Assembly: GCA_022565595.1 (NCBI GenBank)
Contig: JAIUML010000002.1
Coordinates: forward strand, 1 to 64,000
Reading direction: 5' to 3'
DNA from: Saccharospirillum sp.
Lineage (GTDB): Bacteria > Pseudomonadota > Gammaproteobacteria > Pseudomonadales > Natronospirillaceae
Length of the DNA stretch: 64,000 nucleotides
In this document: in pieces, positions 37,051 through 47,677 of the stretch
How positions within the stretch are numbered: position 1 is the stretch's first letter
Layout of the letters: each line of letters begins with the position of its first letter
Notes under the pieces: generated by a model
The model's database searches: none
Told to the model about the DNA's origin: nothing
The model's input: the letters and a program-made list of their open reading frames with translations, nothing else
Position numbers and translations under genes: made by a program

Positions 37051-38418
37051 ATGCGTACAGAAACCGATAGCTTCGGCCCCATGGAAGTAGCAGATGATGC
37101 GCTTTATGGCGCTCAGACCGCCCGCGCGTTGGCCAACTTCCAACTATCCGATGAACGCCTTCCAGATCGCTTTATACAAGCCTGTCTCGCCATAAAGGCT
37201 GCTGCATCCCGGGCCAATTCAGAACTCGGTGTGCTCGAAGCGGATGTCAGCAATGCCATCGTTGCCGCCTGTCACAGTGCCGAACAACTGGACTTCAAGC
37301 AGCAGTTTCCTGTCGATGTGTATCAAACCGGCTCTGGTACCAGCACCAACATGAACGTCAATGAGGTGTTGGCGACGCTGGCCTCTCGCAACAGTGGCGT
37401 TAAAGTGAACCCCAACGACCACGTCAATGCCAGCCAAAGCAGCAACGATACCATTCCCGCAGCAATACAGATCAGTGCGGTATTGGCACTGGAATCGCAG
37501 TTGCTGCCCGCGCTGACTGCACTGAACAATTGCATCGAAGAACGCGGTGTGGCTTTCGCTGATGTGATTAAAACCGGGCGCACTCATCTGATGGACGCCA
37601 TGCCGATCAGTGTGCAACAGGAGTTTTCTGCCTGGTGCGAAACACTCAGCACCAATCAACGCCGTCTGCAGCAATGCCTGACCAGACTCAAAGCATTACC
37701 TCAGGGAGGCACGGCCATAGGCACTGGCATCAATGCACCGGATGGCTTTGCCGACCGCTTCTGTTTTCACCTCAACCACCAATTGCAAAGCGATTTTTGC
37801 CCACACAACAACCCGTTTTATGGCATCAGTATGCAGGATGCGACACTCGAACTGTCGTCCATTCTTAGAGCTATAGCCGTTGCCTTGATCAAAATCAGCA
37901 ATGATTTACGGTGGATGAATTCTGGCCCCCTGGCAGGCCTGGCAGAGATCGCCTTGCCGGCTTTGCAGCCCGGCAGCAGCATTATGCCTGGCAAGGTCAA
38001 CCCGGTCATACCTGAAGCGGTGATCATGGCGAGTTATCAGGTAATGGGGTTTGATAGTGCCATTGCGCTCTGTGCTCAGTCCGGCAATTTCCAGTTGAAC
38101 GTTACCCTACCCTTGATCGCGCGCAACCTGCTGCAAGGAATCGAACTGCTGAGTCAGGCCTGCCAACACCTTGATCACAAGGCGTTGCGCAAACTCAGCA
38201 TTCAACAAGTCAACATCGAACGACCACTGCAACTGAACCCGGTTTTGGTCACCGCACTGAACCCGATAGTGGGTTACCAGAAAGCTGCTGAAATCGCCAA
38301 AGCGGCCTACCAGGAGGGCCGACCCATCCTGGACGTGGCAGGAGAGATGACCGACCTGAGTGAGCAGGAATTGATCAAGCTACTGGATCCGAAGCGTCTG
38401 GCTCACCCGGAATCCTGA
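37051..38418 (+). CDS. fumC: Fumarate hydratase, class II
   Basis: Iron-independent fumarase (455 residues) of the TCA cycle, interconverting fumarate and malate. Motifs: QTGSGTSTNMNVNEVLA, NPNDHVNASQSSNDTIPAA, GRTHLMDAMP, and the superfamily signature GSSIMPGKVNPVIPEA with the catalytic Ser loop. A strong ribosome binding site (AAGGAGGA) precedes the ATG. The 3' end overlaps the convergent RND gene by 16 bases. Class II enzymes are often induced under iron limitation or oxidative stress; no regulator site is recognised here. Confidence 0.95.
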   Translation: MRTETDSFGPMEVADDALYGAQTARALANFQLSDERLPDRFIQACLAIKAAASRANSELGVLEADVSNAIVAACHSAEQLDFKQQFPVDVYQTGSGTSTNMNVNEVLATLASRNSGVKVNPNDHVNASQSSNDTIPAAIQISAVLALESQLLPALTALNNCIEERGVAFADVIKTGRTHLMDAMPISVQQEFSAWCETLSTNQRRLQQCLTRLKALPQGGTAIGTGINAPDGFADRFCFHLNHQLQSDFCPHNNPFYGISMQDATLELSSILRAIAVALIKISNDLRWMNSGPLAGLAEIALPALQPGSSIMPGKVNPVIPEAVIMASYQVMGFDSAIALCAQSGNFQLNVTLPLIARNLLQGIELLSQACQHLDHKALRKLSIQQVNIERPLQLNPVLVTALNPIVGYQKAAEIAKAAYQEGRPILDVAGEMTDLSEQELIKLLDPKRLAHPES

Positions 38419-41015
38419 TCCTTTGGCGAATGGAAACGAAACGGCTTGGAGATCACGATCAACCAGGGCAAGAGGGTGAGCGCGCCCAACAAGGCTATGG
38501 CCATGGCCATGGCTGTCAACAAGCCAAAGTACAAGGTCGGCCGGAAGTTGGACAACATCAAAATGGAAAAGCCCAGAATAATGGTCAGGGAGGTATAAAA
38601 CATGGCCTTGCCAATGGTCTCGTGGCTACGCTTCAATGCCAATACATAGCGGCCATCACGGCTGAACTCGCGTCGATAACGGACAATGTAATGAATGGTG
38701 TTATCGACCGCTATACCTATGGTGATGCTGGCAATCGTAATGGTCATGATGTCCAGCGGTATACGAAACCAGCCCATGATGCCCAGTACAAAGGTCGCTG
38801 CCAGAACATTGGGAACCATGGCAATCAGGCTCAATTTGAAGCTCCGGAACAACACCATGAACATGACGAAAATGCCGAGAAACACGACACCCAGCGTTGT
38901 TATCTGTGAGCCGAACAGGCTTTGCAGCATGTTATTATAGAGGACCATCATGCCAGTCAGTTCTACCTGACCAGGAGAGAACCCAAGCTCCTCCACTGCG
39001 GCGCGTTCGATGCGTCGCAACAGCTCGTCTCGTTTCAATCCCTCCATCGAGTCCAGGATTCGAGCATTGATGCGGATCTGATCGTGCTCAACAGAGACAT
39101 AGGGTTCGATAACTATGTCCCGGAACTCCTGAGGTATGACAGTATAAAGCAAGGCCAACTGGACATTGCTCAACGGCTCACCATCATTAAAGGACTCCGC
39201 CACTTCCATCATGGTCGCCAGTGAAATGACTTTGCCGATTTCAGGCTGCGCCTCCAGATAGCGATGCATGGCTTTGATACGCACTATCTTGTCGGTCGTG
39301 AACCAGTATTTGTCCGGATCATCGTCGAGGTCAAAGTCATCCTCGAAACTGCCAAAGCTGCCCATGCTCGACATGTCTTCGGACAAAAAAGCATCCTCAT
39401 CATCCATCAAGAAGGATGCTTCGTCGTCTTCAATAAAAGCCGCTTCATCATCGTCGATAAAAGCCGTTTCTTCATCCGGTTGGACACCAGACGCTGTGCT
39501 GTCCAGGGGTTCGAAATTGATTAACACATCCAACGGCGTCGTGCCGCCAAGGCGTTGATCTATGATGCTCATGCCTTGATAAATGTCGGTGCTTTTATCG
39601 AAGTAGTCGATAAAGCTGTTCTCTACCACCAGACGACTGATACCTACGGCCGTAAAAGCCGCAATGGCAAAGCCGGCCACGATCAACCAGTTCCCTGATC
39701 TGAGCGTCAGGCGAGTGAAAAACCGGCTGGCCTGACCACCCTGTTTCTTCTCGGCCGTTCCCTGATCCTTGCCCAAAACCATTAACGTTGCTGGAAACAC
39801 CATAAAGGTAACCAGATAAGCGCAGAGGATGCCCAGGGCCATCATCCAGCCAAAGTTGATCACAGGACGAATGCCGCTGAACAGCAACGAAATAAAGGCA
39901 ACCCCTGTGGTCAACGCCATATAAAAACAAGGCACAGCGATACGCCGCACCGTTGTCATGACGAGGCGTCCATGAGGCCAGTCCGGATACTTGCGCAAAA
40001 GCTCACGGTAGCGAACGATCAAGTGAATCGACATGGACAACGTCAATATCAACAGCAAGGATATAAAATTGCTGGAAATCACCGTGACGGGCCATCGACC
40101 CCAGCCAAGAATGCCGAGCATAAACACGACCACCACTGAGCAACACAGCAGAGGAATCCAGACCCAGCGTGGTCGGCGGAAAATCAACGTCAGGGTAGCG
40201 ATAATCAGAAACAGCACCGCCAGACTGAAGGTGAGCAGATCGCTGCGTACAAAATTCACGATATCATCAGCGATCATCGGCAAACCACTCAGATGCAGCT
40301 CCCCGTAGGGCTCAAACTGCACCATGATCTGACGAACATCCGATATCACTTCATGAATCTGTTGAGAGCGCTGGGCGGTGTTGAGTCGCAGTTGCTCGTT
40401 GAGTGCTCGCAATTGTGGCGAAGTAAACCCATTGGCGCTGCTAGCTTCCTCTTCCAGCAGACGATCCCGTTGCTCCAGCAACACCTGGCGCTCTTCATTG
40501 ATGGGAAAGGTAATCTGCAAGGCAGTCGTATTGGCGTCAAGGTTGAGCAACAAGTTGACATAGAGCGGGCTGTTGGCCAGTTCACTCTGCGCAAGTGCCA
40601 CATCTGTGTCCGGGTCTTCCAGAGTTTTGATATTGCTGACCAGTTCAGCCATGGGCACTGGAGGATTGGCCAGCAAAGGAACATCAAGCACGGTAACGAC
40701 CGATTCTACGCCATCGAGCTCGCGAACTTCCTCACGTATCAGGGTCAATAGTTCCAGGGAGGCAGCGGAGAACAGTGGTTGATTGGGGGTAAAGGTCAGT
40801 ACCAGGAACTCTTCTGAGCCATAACGTTCTGTTATCAGCCTGAAGTTCTCAAGGTCAGGATCACCCTCCAGTAATAAACTATCGGCAGAGGCATCCAGAG
40901 AAAAGTGACGCGCCTGATACCCAAGAAAAAGGGTGATCAGAGCGGTAAATATCAATACCCACACACTATGGCGAGTGACGGCCCGATAGTAGCGACGGTA
41001 CCAGCGCGCTGACAT
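38403..41015 (-). CDS. RND superfamily exporter (MMPL/HAE3 type) with acidic repeat
   Basis: 870 residues. TM1 near residue 18-38, a first large extracytoplasmic loop, TM2-6 (about 240-420), TM7 (about 440-465), a second large loop (465-690) and TM8-12, including VFLGIFVMFMVLFRSFKLSLIAMVPNVLAATFVLGIMGW and ITIGIAVDNTIHYIVRYRRE. This is the plan of hydrophobe exporters of the RND/MMPL (HpnN-like) type; the substrate is unknown, perhaps a lipid. A four-copy acidic octapeptide repeat lies at residues 517-548 in loop 2. AAGGAGAC precedes the ATG. No membrane-fusion partner is nearby. Confidence 0.88.
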   Translation of the reverse strand: MSARWYRRYYRAVTRHSVWVLIFTALITLFLGYQARHFSLDASADSLLLEGDPDLENFRLITERYGSEEFLVLTFTPNQPLFSAASLELLTLIREEVRELDGVESVVTVLDVPLLANPPVPMAELVSNIKTLEDPDTDVALAQSELANSPLYVNLLLNLDANTTALQITFPINEERQVLLEQRDRLLEEEASSANGFTSPQLRALNEQLRLNTAQRSQQIHEVISDVRQIMVQFEPYGELHLSGLPMIADDIVNFVRSDLLTFSLAVLFLIIATLTLIFRRPRWVWIPLLCCSVVVVFMLGILGWGRWPVTVISSNFISLLLILTLSMSIHLIVRYRELLRKYPDWPHGRLVMTTVRRIAVPCFYMALTTGVAFISLLFSGIRPVINFGWMMALGILCAYLVTFMVFPATLMVLGKDQGTAEKKQGGQASRFFTRLTLRSGNWLIVAGFAIAAFTAVGISRLVVENSFIDYFDKSTDIYQGMSIIDQRLGGTTPLDVLINFEPLDSTASGVQPDEETAFIDDDEAAFIEDDEASFLMDDEDAFLSEDMSSMGSFGSFEDDFDLDDDPDKYWFTTDKIVRIKAMHRYLEAQPEIGKVISLATMMEVAESFNDGEPLSNVQLALLYTVIPQEFRDIVIEPYVSVEHDQIRINARILDSMEGLKRDELLRRIERAAVEELGFSPGQVELTGMMVLYNNMLQSLFGSQITTLGVVFLGIFVMFMVLFRSFKLSLIAMVPNVLAATFVLGIMGWFRIPLDIMTITIASITIGIAVDNTIHYIVRYRREFSRDGRYVLALKRSHETIGKAMFYTSLTIILGFSILMLSNFRPTLYFGLLTAMAMAIALLGALTLLPWLIVISKPFRFHSPKDQDSG
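39372..39467 (-). repeat. 24-bp in-frame tandem repeat (acidic octapeptide x4)
   Basis: Within the RND gene four consecutive octapeptides read TAFIDDDE, AAFIEDDE, ASFLMDDE, DAFLSEDM, i.e. x-[AS]-F-[IL]-x-[DE]-D-[EM]. The DNA copies are diverged, so it is not a fresh expansion. The following SSMGSFGSFEDDFDLDDDPD continues the acidic, flexible character. Confidence 0.8.
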
Positions 41016-41100
41016 GATGTCTCCTTAACGATTCATGAAGATCGACGCTCGAATCCGATCGTTTGACGATAAAGGCTGAACAGCCAGCGATGATACGCCG

Positions 41101-41562
41101 CTACTTCGTTCCCCACCATCGATTAACGCGCTGACAATAATCGAAGTAGGCCTCGCCTTGCTCCTGTTCCAATTGCCGCTCTTCTCGCCGAATAAAAAAA
41201 TGCAACAACGCCCATGCAAACACCGGTAGCACCAGCCATGGTGACAAGGAGCCTACCCAGATTGCAAGCCCCGCCGCGATAAGCAGAAATCCAAGGTACA
41301 TGGGATTGCGACTGAGGCGGTAGACGCCTCGTTCAACCAGCACTTTGGAGCGCTCAAAAGGCATTGAAGGTGTGCCAGCCCGCTGCAATTCCCGATCGGC
41401 GGCAATGTTGAGTACAGCCCCAAGACTTATCGGCACTAGCCCCAGGAAGTTCCAGGGGTAGGGAAATAACACCAGGATTGGCTCAATAAAATGCATGGCA
41501 AAAATGGCCAGCATGACAAGCAAACCCAAAGCAGGTGGCAGTAACGGCGGTCTATGATGCAT
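41101..41562 (-). CDS. Isoprenylcysteine methyltransferase-family membrane protein
   Basis: 153-residue integral membrane protein with three to four transmembrane segments and the ICMT/PEMT C-terminal signature: LVERGVYRLSRNPMYLGFLLIAAGLAIWVGS and FFIRREERQLEQEQGEAYFDYCQRVNRWW. The family uses S-adenosylmethionine; bacterial members methylate unknown lipids or small molecules. There are no substrate clues from neighbours (RND exporter gene upstream-facing, tag behind). The gap 41563-41678 toward tag carries no gene. Confidence 0.85.
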   Translation of the reverse strand: MHHRPPLLPPALGLLVMLAIFAMHFIEPILVLFPYPWNFLGLVPISLGAVLNIAADRELQRAGTPSMPFERSKVLVERGVYRLSRNPMYLGFLLIAAGLAIWVGSLSPWLVLPVFAWALLHFFIRREERQLEQEQGEAYFDYCQRVNRWWGTK

Positions 41563-41678
41563 TCAGTACAACTCTAGCAGCTTGAAAGGATCTGAACGTC
41601 AGTGTATTCAAAAGACCTTGCCCTTGCAGGCGTCGAAAGTCACAAACCAGGCCAAGAACACACGCATTTTGTGGCTGA

Positions 41679-42272
41679 TCACTGAGAAACCCTGAATGTG
41701 CGAGCCAATTCTCGACACTCATCATGGCAATGGCAAGAAACAAGATGGTCCATTACCAACCCTGTTGCCTGCATGAAGGCATAACATATGGTGGGTCCTA
41801 CAAAGTTGAAGCCTCGCTTTTTCAAGGCCCTGGACATGGCCTCGCTTTCCGCTGTGGTCACCGGCACATCCTTTATCTGTGCCCATTGATTGATCTGCGG
41901 CTGGTATTCAACAAAGGACCAGATGAACGGAACAAAGTCTTCGCCTTCAGCTTCCATGGCCAGATAAGCCCTGGCATTGCGAAGGATGGATTCTATCTTG
42001 AGGCGATTGCGAACAATGCCGGGGTCGGTCATCAACCTGTCGACATCATCCGCATTAAACTGCGCAAGGCGCACAGGATCAAACTGAGCAAAAGCGTCGT
42101 AATAGGCGGGCTGCTTTTTCAGGATGGTGATCCAACTCAGCCCTGCCTGCTGGCCATCGAGACATAGCTTGGCGAACAGATCACGGGCGTCGGTAACCGG
42201 TCTGCCCCAGACATGGTCGTGATAGTCCTGGTAAATCGGATCATCAGAACACCAGTCGCAGCGCGTAAGCAT
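41679..42272 (-). CDS. tag: DNA-3-methyladenine glycosylase I
   Basis: Base-excision enzyme (197 residues) removing 3-methyladenine from DNA. Closely matches E. coli Tag: CDWCSDDPIYQDYHDHVWGRP, LFAKLCLDGQQAGLSWITILKKQPAYYDAF, GIVRNRLKIESILRNARAYL, VPFIWSFVEYQPQIN and LKKRGFNFVGPTICYAFMQATGLVMDHL. The zinc ligands (Cys5 with C-terminal His and Cys residues) are present. The gene lies 26 bases after proB on the same strand. Confidence 0.95.
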   Translation of the reverse strand: MLTRCDWCSDDPIYQDYHDHVWGRPVTDARDLFAKLCLDGQQAGLSWITILKKQPAYYDAFAQFDPVRLAQFNADDVDRLMTDPGIVRNRLKIESILRNARAYLAMEAEGEDFVPFIWSFVEYQPQINQWAQIKDVPVTTAESEAMSRALKKRGFNFVGPTICYAFMQATGLVMDHLVSCHCHDECRELARTFRVSQ

Positions 42273-42298
42273 GGGTCAGGTTCCTCTAAGCAAGTTCG

Positions 42299-43432
42299 CT
42301 ACATCAAGACCAGGTTGTCACGATGAATCAGTTCTGGTTCGGCCATAAAGCCGAGAATCGATTCAAACTGAGCCGAGGGCTTGCGTAAAATCTTGCTGGT
42401 CTCATCACTGCTGTAATTGCACAGGCCGCGACCCAGCATCAACCCCTGCTCATCGACCAGAGTGACGCACTCACCACGCTGAAAGCGCCCCTTGACGGCC
42501 ACTACGCCCACAGCCAGCAGGCTCTTCCCCTGCTCTTGCAGAGCTTTGCGAGCGCCGGCATCCAGGGTGACCTCGCCTTTGGTCTGCAGATGGCCAGCCA
42601 ACCACTGCTTTCTCGCCGCCAGGGGCGCCATATCGGGATGCAAGGCCGTACCAATGGCCTCCCCTGAGCGCAAGCGAGTCAGCACCTGATCGATACGGCC
42701 GCCGGCAATAACGGTCACGGCGCCGCTGCGCGACGCCAATCTGGCCGCCCTCACCTTGGTCACCATACCACCTCGGCCCAGCGCTCCACCATCGCCAGCG
42801 ACAGCCGCCAGACGAGGATCGGTGGCGAGGGCCGAACGAATCAGTTGCGCATCAGGGTTCTTGCGCGGGTCGTCGTCAAAGAGCCCGTCCTGATCGGTCA
42901 GAATGATCAACGCATCAGCTTCGACCAGGTTGGCCACCAGGGCGCCCAAAGTATCGTTGTCGCCAAAACGAATTTCATCGGTGACAACCGTATCATTCTC
43001 GTTCACGACCGGAATAACAGGCATGGTCAGCAGTGCCTGCAGAGTGCTGCGTGCATTCAAATAGCGCTTGCGATCCGAGAGATCATCATGAGTCAGCAGA
43101 ATCTGGGCAGTGTGGAGATCAAAAGGCTGAAACAACGCTTCGTAAGTCTGCACCAGCTTGGTTTGACCCACTGCTGCAGCCGCCTGCAATAGCGCCATGG
43201 ATTCAGGCCGTATTGTCCAGCCAAGCCGATGCATACCGGCAGCCACGGCGCCAGAAGACACCAGCACCAGTTCAACCCCCTGTTGATGCAGCTGCGCCAT
43301 CTGCCCCACCCATTGCTGGATGCGAACCAGGTCCAGGCCTTGACCATCATTGGTCAGCAGGGCCGAGCCTATTTTTACCACCCAGCGCTGCCCCTGGGTC
43401 AAGGCGAGTTGAGATTCTGACTGCACCGTCAC
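42299..43432 (-). CDS. proB: Glutamate 5-kinase
   Basis: First enzyme of proline synthesis (377 residues): amino-acid kinase domain plus C-terminal PUA domain. Motifs include [85 protein letters not shown] and [27 protein letters not shown]. The PUA part is [47 protein letters not shown]. Order obgE-proB is as in Pseudomonas, but 281 bases with a folded element separate them. Confidence 0.96.
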   Translation of the reverse strand: MTVQSESQLALTQGQRWVVKIGSALLTNDGQGLDLVRIQQWVGQMAQLHQQGVELVLVSSGAVAAGMHRLGWTIRPESMALLQAAAAVGQTKLVQTYEALFQPFDLHTAQILLTHDDLSDRKRYLNARSTLQALLTMPVIPVVNENDTVVTDEIRFGDNDTLGALVANLVEADALIILTDQDGLFDDDPRKNPDAQLIRSALATDPRLAAVAGDGGALGRGGMVTKVRAARLASRSGAVTVIAGGRIDQVLTRLRSGEAIGTALHPDMAPLAARKQWLAGHLQTKGEVTLDAGARKALQEQGKSLLAVGVVAVKGRFQRGECVTLVDEQGLMLGRGLCNYSSDETSKILRKPSAQFESILGFMAEPELIHRDNLVLM

Positions 43433-43574
43433 AGGCGGTCCTCTTGATCAAGATTGATTTTCCAGCCTCACCATTCCTGCTACCCCTTAACTGTTGTCAA
43501 CAGATACCAAGGTCACTTAAAACCGAATGGTAGATACTCAAACTTTGTTGCTGGCATGCAACGAGCGGCGGATG

Positions 43575-43667
43575 CTGGTGGTGCCTCAGCGGGGGAGTCC
43601 GCAGCATGGATGCTGCGGACTAGGCTCCATGGACGGATTCACGCCGACCCCGCAGAAGCACCACCAG
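43575..43667. repeat. Folded palindromic element between obgE and proB
   Basis: Three nested helices: CTGGTGGTGC (43575-43584) with GCACCACCAG (43658-43667); GCGGGG (43589-43594) with CCCCGC (43648-43653); and a perfect 12-bp hairpin AGTCCGCAGCAT / ATGCTGCGGACT (43596-43607 and 43610-43621) with a GG loop. It looks like a dispersed intergenic palindromic repeat or a small non-autonomous element. No second copy was found in this window. It is not a simple terminator (no T-run). Confidence 0.6.
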
Positions 43668-43713
43668 TAGCCGACGCGGGCCAAGCCGCCCGTACAAACC
43701 TGAAGTAGTTCCC

Positions 43714-44949
<1,236 letters not shown>

Positions 44950-44957
44950 CTAGAGAC

Positions 44958-44985
44958 AAAAAAAGCCCTGCAATGCAGGGCTTTT
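44958..44985 (-). terminator. Rho-independent terminator after rpmA
   Basis: On the minus strand an 11-bp stem AAAAGCCCTGC/GCAGGGCTTTT (plus 44961-44971 and 44975-44985, loop three bases) runs into further T residues (44958-44960), 24 bases after the rpmA stop. A textbook intrinsic terminator that attenuates read-through into obgE. Confidence 0.88.
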
Positions 44986-45009
44986 CGATATCCGTCGAAC
45001 CTGCTTGTT

Positions 45010-45267
45010 TCAGGCAGTGACGATGTTCACGAACTTGCGGTTTTTCTCGCCCTTGACGACAAATTCCACTTTACCATCCGCCTTGGCGAACAGAGTATGG
45101 TCTTTGCCTACACCAACGTTTTGTCCTGGGTGGAACCGGGTACCGCGCTGACGAATGATGATCGATCCAGCGCTAACGGCTTGACCACCAAAGGCTTTCA
45201 CACCCAGACGTTTACTCTGGGAATCACGACCGTTGCGTGTACTACCGCCTGCTTTCTTGTGAGCCAT
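45010..45267 (-). CDS. rpmA: 50S ribosomal protein L27
   Basis: 85-residue ribosomal protein at the peptidyl-transferase centre: [52 protein letters not shown]. The N-terminus reaches the tRNA CCA ends. Full-length, 12 bases after rplU and followed by a strong terminator. Confidence 0.98.
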   Translation of the reverse strand: MAHKKAGGSTRNGRDSQSKRLGVKAFGGQAVSAGSIIIRQRGTRFHPGQNVGVGKDHTLFAKADGKVEFVVKGEKNRKFVNIVTA

Positions 45268-45279
45268 GGTTTCTCTCCG

Positions 45280-45591
45280 TTATGCTGAAATGCCAGTAAT
45301 CTTGACTTCAGTGAACCACTGACGGTGGCCCATCTGCTTCATGTGGTGCTTACGACGCTTGAACTTCAGGATCTTCACTTTCTTGTGACGACCGTGAGAA
45401 ACGACTTCAGCACTCACCTTGGCGCCCTTGACTTCCGGTGCACCCACATTAACTTTTTCGCCGTCTACAACCAGCAATACCTTATCAAAATCAACTTTGG
45501 CACCGGTTTCGGCTTCAATTTTTTCCAGCTTCAGGGTATCACCCTCGCTGACGCGGTACTGTTTACCGCCACTTACAATTACAGCGTACAT
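45280..45591 (-). CDS. rplU: 50S ribosomal protein L21
   Basis: 103-residue ribosomal protein binding 23S r[33 protein letters not shown] and the basic C-terminus [30 protein letters not shown] are diagnostic. The ATG at 45591 is chosen from the family start; the frame is open 13 codons upstream. It is the first gene of rplU-rpmA(-obgE), divergent from ispB as in Pseudomonas. Confidence 0.97.
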   Translation of the reverse strand: MYAVIVSGGKQYRVSEGDTLKLEKIEAETGAKVDFDKVLLVVDGEKVNVGAPEVKGAKVSAEVVSHGRHKKVKILKFKRRKHHMKQMGHRQWFTEVKITGISA

Positions 45592-45677
45592 GACTTTCTC
45601 CATTGAGTTAACTGACAACCCGCGAACCACTCATTACTGGCCTGATACTAAAGGCGACGCCGACGCTGTGGGGCACC

Positions 45678-45706
45678 CTATCACAGGGAATGAGGCAAGT
45701 TGTCCA
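45678..45706 (-). promoter_or_regulatory. Candidate promoter for rplU-rpmA
   Basis: On the minus strand TGGACA (plus 45701-45706), 17 bases, TGATAG (45678-45683), about 90 bases before rplU. One -35 mismatch and a weak -10. The 307-base divergent region 45592-45898 holds this, the ispB promoter and no gene. Confidence 0.4.
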
Positions 45707-45837
45707 GGGCGCGCAATTTTACGGACTTACGCTGCAAACTGCAAGCCCGGTATCACTCAACTGACCGGGGGGTCGCCTGAGGCCGTTTATCGACGCCTTT
45801 GCAGCCGTCTGATAGCCCCAGCGCCCAGCGCCCAAAC

Positions 45838-45866
45838 TTGACAAGCACAGGGCAGCTACCTAGCAT
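45838..45866 (+). promoter_or_regulatory. Sigma-70 promoter for ispB
   Basis: TTGACA (45838-45843), 17 bases, TAGCAT (45861-45866), 32 bases before the ispB start codon: a near-consensus promoter in the correct place. Confidence 0.7.
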
Positions 45867-45898
45867 CCCCGGCTGATATTCACCACTGTGCCCCGCCA

Positions 45899-46867
45899 AT
45901 GGATCATAAAGCCGTACACGACACCGTCGCTGATGACTTTGCGGCCGTCAACCAGACCATCCTGTCGCAATTGGAATCCCGCGTTCCCCTGGTGGAAAAA
46001 ATTGCTGATTACATCATCAGCAGCGGCGGCAAGCGCATGCGCCCACTGTTGGCATTGCTGAGCGCCCGCTTGTGCGGCCAACTTGACAGTCGCCACCACA
46101 AACTGGCGACCGTCATCGAGTTTCTGCATACCGCCACCCTGCTGCACGACGATGTGGTCGATACCTCCGATCTGCGCCGCGGCCGCGCTACCGCCAATGC
46201 CAAATGGGGCAATGCGCCCAGCGTGCTGGTTGGCGATTTCCTCTATGCTCGCGCTTTCGAGTTGCTGGTCGACATCGGCCAAATGCCGGTCATGAACCGA
46301 TTGGCCGTCGCCACCCGGACCATAGCCGAGGGCGAGGTCATGCAATTGATGAATGTTCGCAACCCGGATGCGACCGAAGCGCAGTATATGGAGGTCATCA
46401 AAGGCAAGACCGCCATACTCTTTCAGGCTTCCAGCGAGACTGCTGCTTTACTCAGTGGCGCCACGGCTGATCAGTGTGAACAACTGGGTCGTTATGGTTT
46501 GAACCTGGGCCTGGCATTTCAGTTGATCGACGATGTGCTCGATTACGAGGGTGATACCGCTAAAATGGGGAAAAATGTCGGAGACGATCTGGCCGAAGGC
46601 AAGCCAACTCTGCCCTTGATTCACGCCATGGCTAATGGCGACAAGGCCGATCGAGAATTGATTCGACAGGCCATCCGCAAAGGCGGGCTGGACGACCTGG
46701 AACCGGTCATCGAGGTTGTGCACCGTTGTGGCTCCATTGCATATGTTCGCAACAAAGCCGAAAGCCTGGTGGTAGAGGCGAGGGCACAACTGACAGGCTT
46801 CCCGGACTCCCCGGCCAAAACGGCCATGCAAGCCCTGGCCAACATGGCTGTAGCGAGAGACAGTTAA
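45899..46867 (+). CDS. ispB: Polyprenyl (octaprenyl) diphosphate synthase
   Basis: Trans-isoprenyl diphosphate synthase (322 residues) that makes the ubiquinone side chain. The first Asp-rich motif LLHDDVVDTSDLRRGRATAN and the second QLIDDVLDYEGD are intact, with SGGKRMRPLLALLSARL and KGKTAILFQASSETAALLSGA. Chain length (C40 or C45) cannot be read with certainty; the label follows the family in this genomic position, divergent from rplU. The 3' end overlaps the opposite PilZ gene by four bases. Confidence 0.95.
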   Translation: MDHKAVHDTVADDFAAVNQTILSQLESRVPLVEKIADYIISSGGKRMRPLLALLSARLCGQLDSRHHKLATVIEFLHTATLLHDDVVDTSDLRRGRATANAKWGNAPSVLVGDFLYARAFELLVDIGQMPVMNRLAVATRTIAEGEVMQLMNVRNPDATEAQYMEVIKGKTAILFQASSETAALLSGATADQCEQLGRYGLNLGLAFQLIDDVLDYEGDTAKMGKNVGDDLAEGKPTLPLIHAMANGDKADRELIRQAIRKGGLDDLEPVIEVVHRCGSIAYVRNKAESLVVEARAQLTGFPDSPAKTAMQALANMAVARDS

Positions 46868-47532
46868 CGCTCGGCACCCTTTGCGATCTGGGCATTAACG
46901 AATGCCTGCAACGCCAGAAAATCAATGTCCGAGACATACTTGAACTCGATGCCGTAGGCGGCCATGGAGTTGGCCAGCTCGAATCGATCCAGTTCGGCTC
47001 GAATCACCGCCTCGATCGACACCAGCCGAGTCACGTGCCCTATGGTGACCTTGCCACTGAGCAATAACACATTGCCTATGTCCCCCATGGGCTGCAAAGT
47101 CTCGAGACGCGCACCGGTGGTCGAAAGATCGACAATGGCTCCAGAGCCACGCGGCACCGCATCGTTGGCTTGATTGACAATGGACACCTGCAGGTTGGCC
47201 AGCACGCGCTCGGCCTTGCGCACTTCCCCGACTTCCACCCGTTTCGGCCAGGCCAGGTGCAGATAAGGCTGTGGAATGGTACAGAGGTGCAGAACAGGAC
47301 TGCGAAAGGCACAAGCACTGCGATTACTGAAAAAACGCACAATCATCCCCTGCTCCTTGCGGATCAGCAAAGGCCGGTTCTCGCTCAGCATCGGCGTGGT
47401 AACCAGCACACTGCGCCCTGGTAGCATGCCGATCAGATGGCTGTTGTAGCGGCGCTCATCACCCCCTTCCAGTTCCAGTTTCAGCCCGAGGCCGGAGGGG
47501 AGCCGAAGCTTAGAAAAATCCATACTGGCCAT
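46864..47532 (-). CDS. YcgR-like PilZ-domain cyclic-di-GMP receptor
   Basis: 222 residues: an N-terminal YcgR_N-like (DUF5634/PilZN) domain (LKLELEGGDERRYNSHLIGMLPGRSVLVTTPM) and a C-terminal PilZ domain (about 105-215). The cyclic-di-GMP motif is present as RKAER followed by DLSTTGARLE (RxxxR and D/NxSxxG). Such proteins brake flagellar motors or act on other outputs. It stands alone between ispB and an unknown membrane-protein gene; no flagellar genes are nearby, so the target is open. ATG 47523 is an alternative start. Confidence 0.87.
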   Translation of the reverse strand: MASMDFSKLRLPSGLGLKLELEGGDERRYNSHLIGMLPGRSVLVTTPMLSENRPLLIRKEQGMIVRFFSNRSACAFRSPVLHLCTIPQPYLHLAWPKRVEVGEVRKAERVLANLQVSIVNQANDAVPRGSGAIVDLSTTGARLETLQPMGDIGNVLLLSGKVTIGHVTRLVSIEAVIRAELDRFELANSMAAYGIEFKYVSDIDFLALQAFVNAQIAKGAER

Positions 47533-47677
47533 AAATACAAATCGCCTGTGACATACCGCGCAAAGGCAGCTTTATGCTTCAAAAACAGAAGCCCATCCAT
47601 TTTCATCGGTCAGTTGCGTTATTTCTTTATCTCGGGCACCTTTTTTTTGCTGTACTGCCCCCTTCTCACCCTTGTTC

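Noticed and set aside
39372-39467. The 24-bp repeat as a CRISPR or minisatellite
   Set aside because: Copies are contiguous, in frame and diverged at the DNA level, with no spacers; it is protein-coding repeat.
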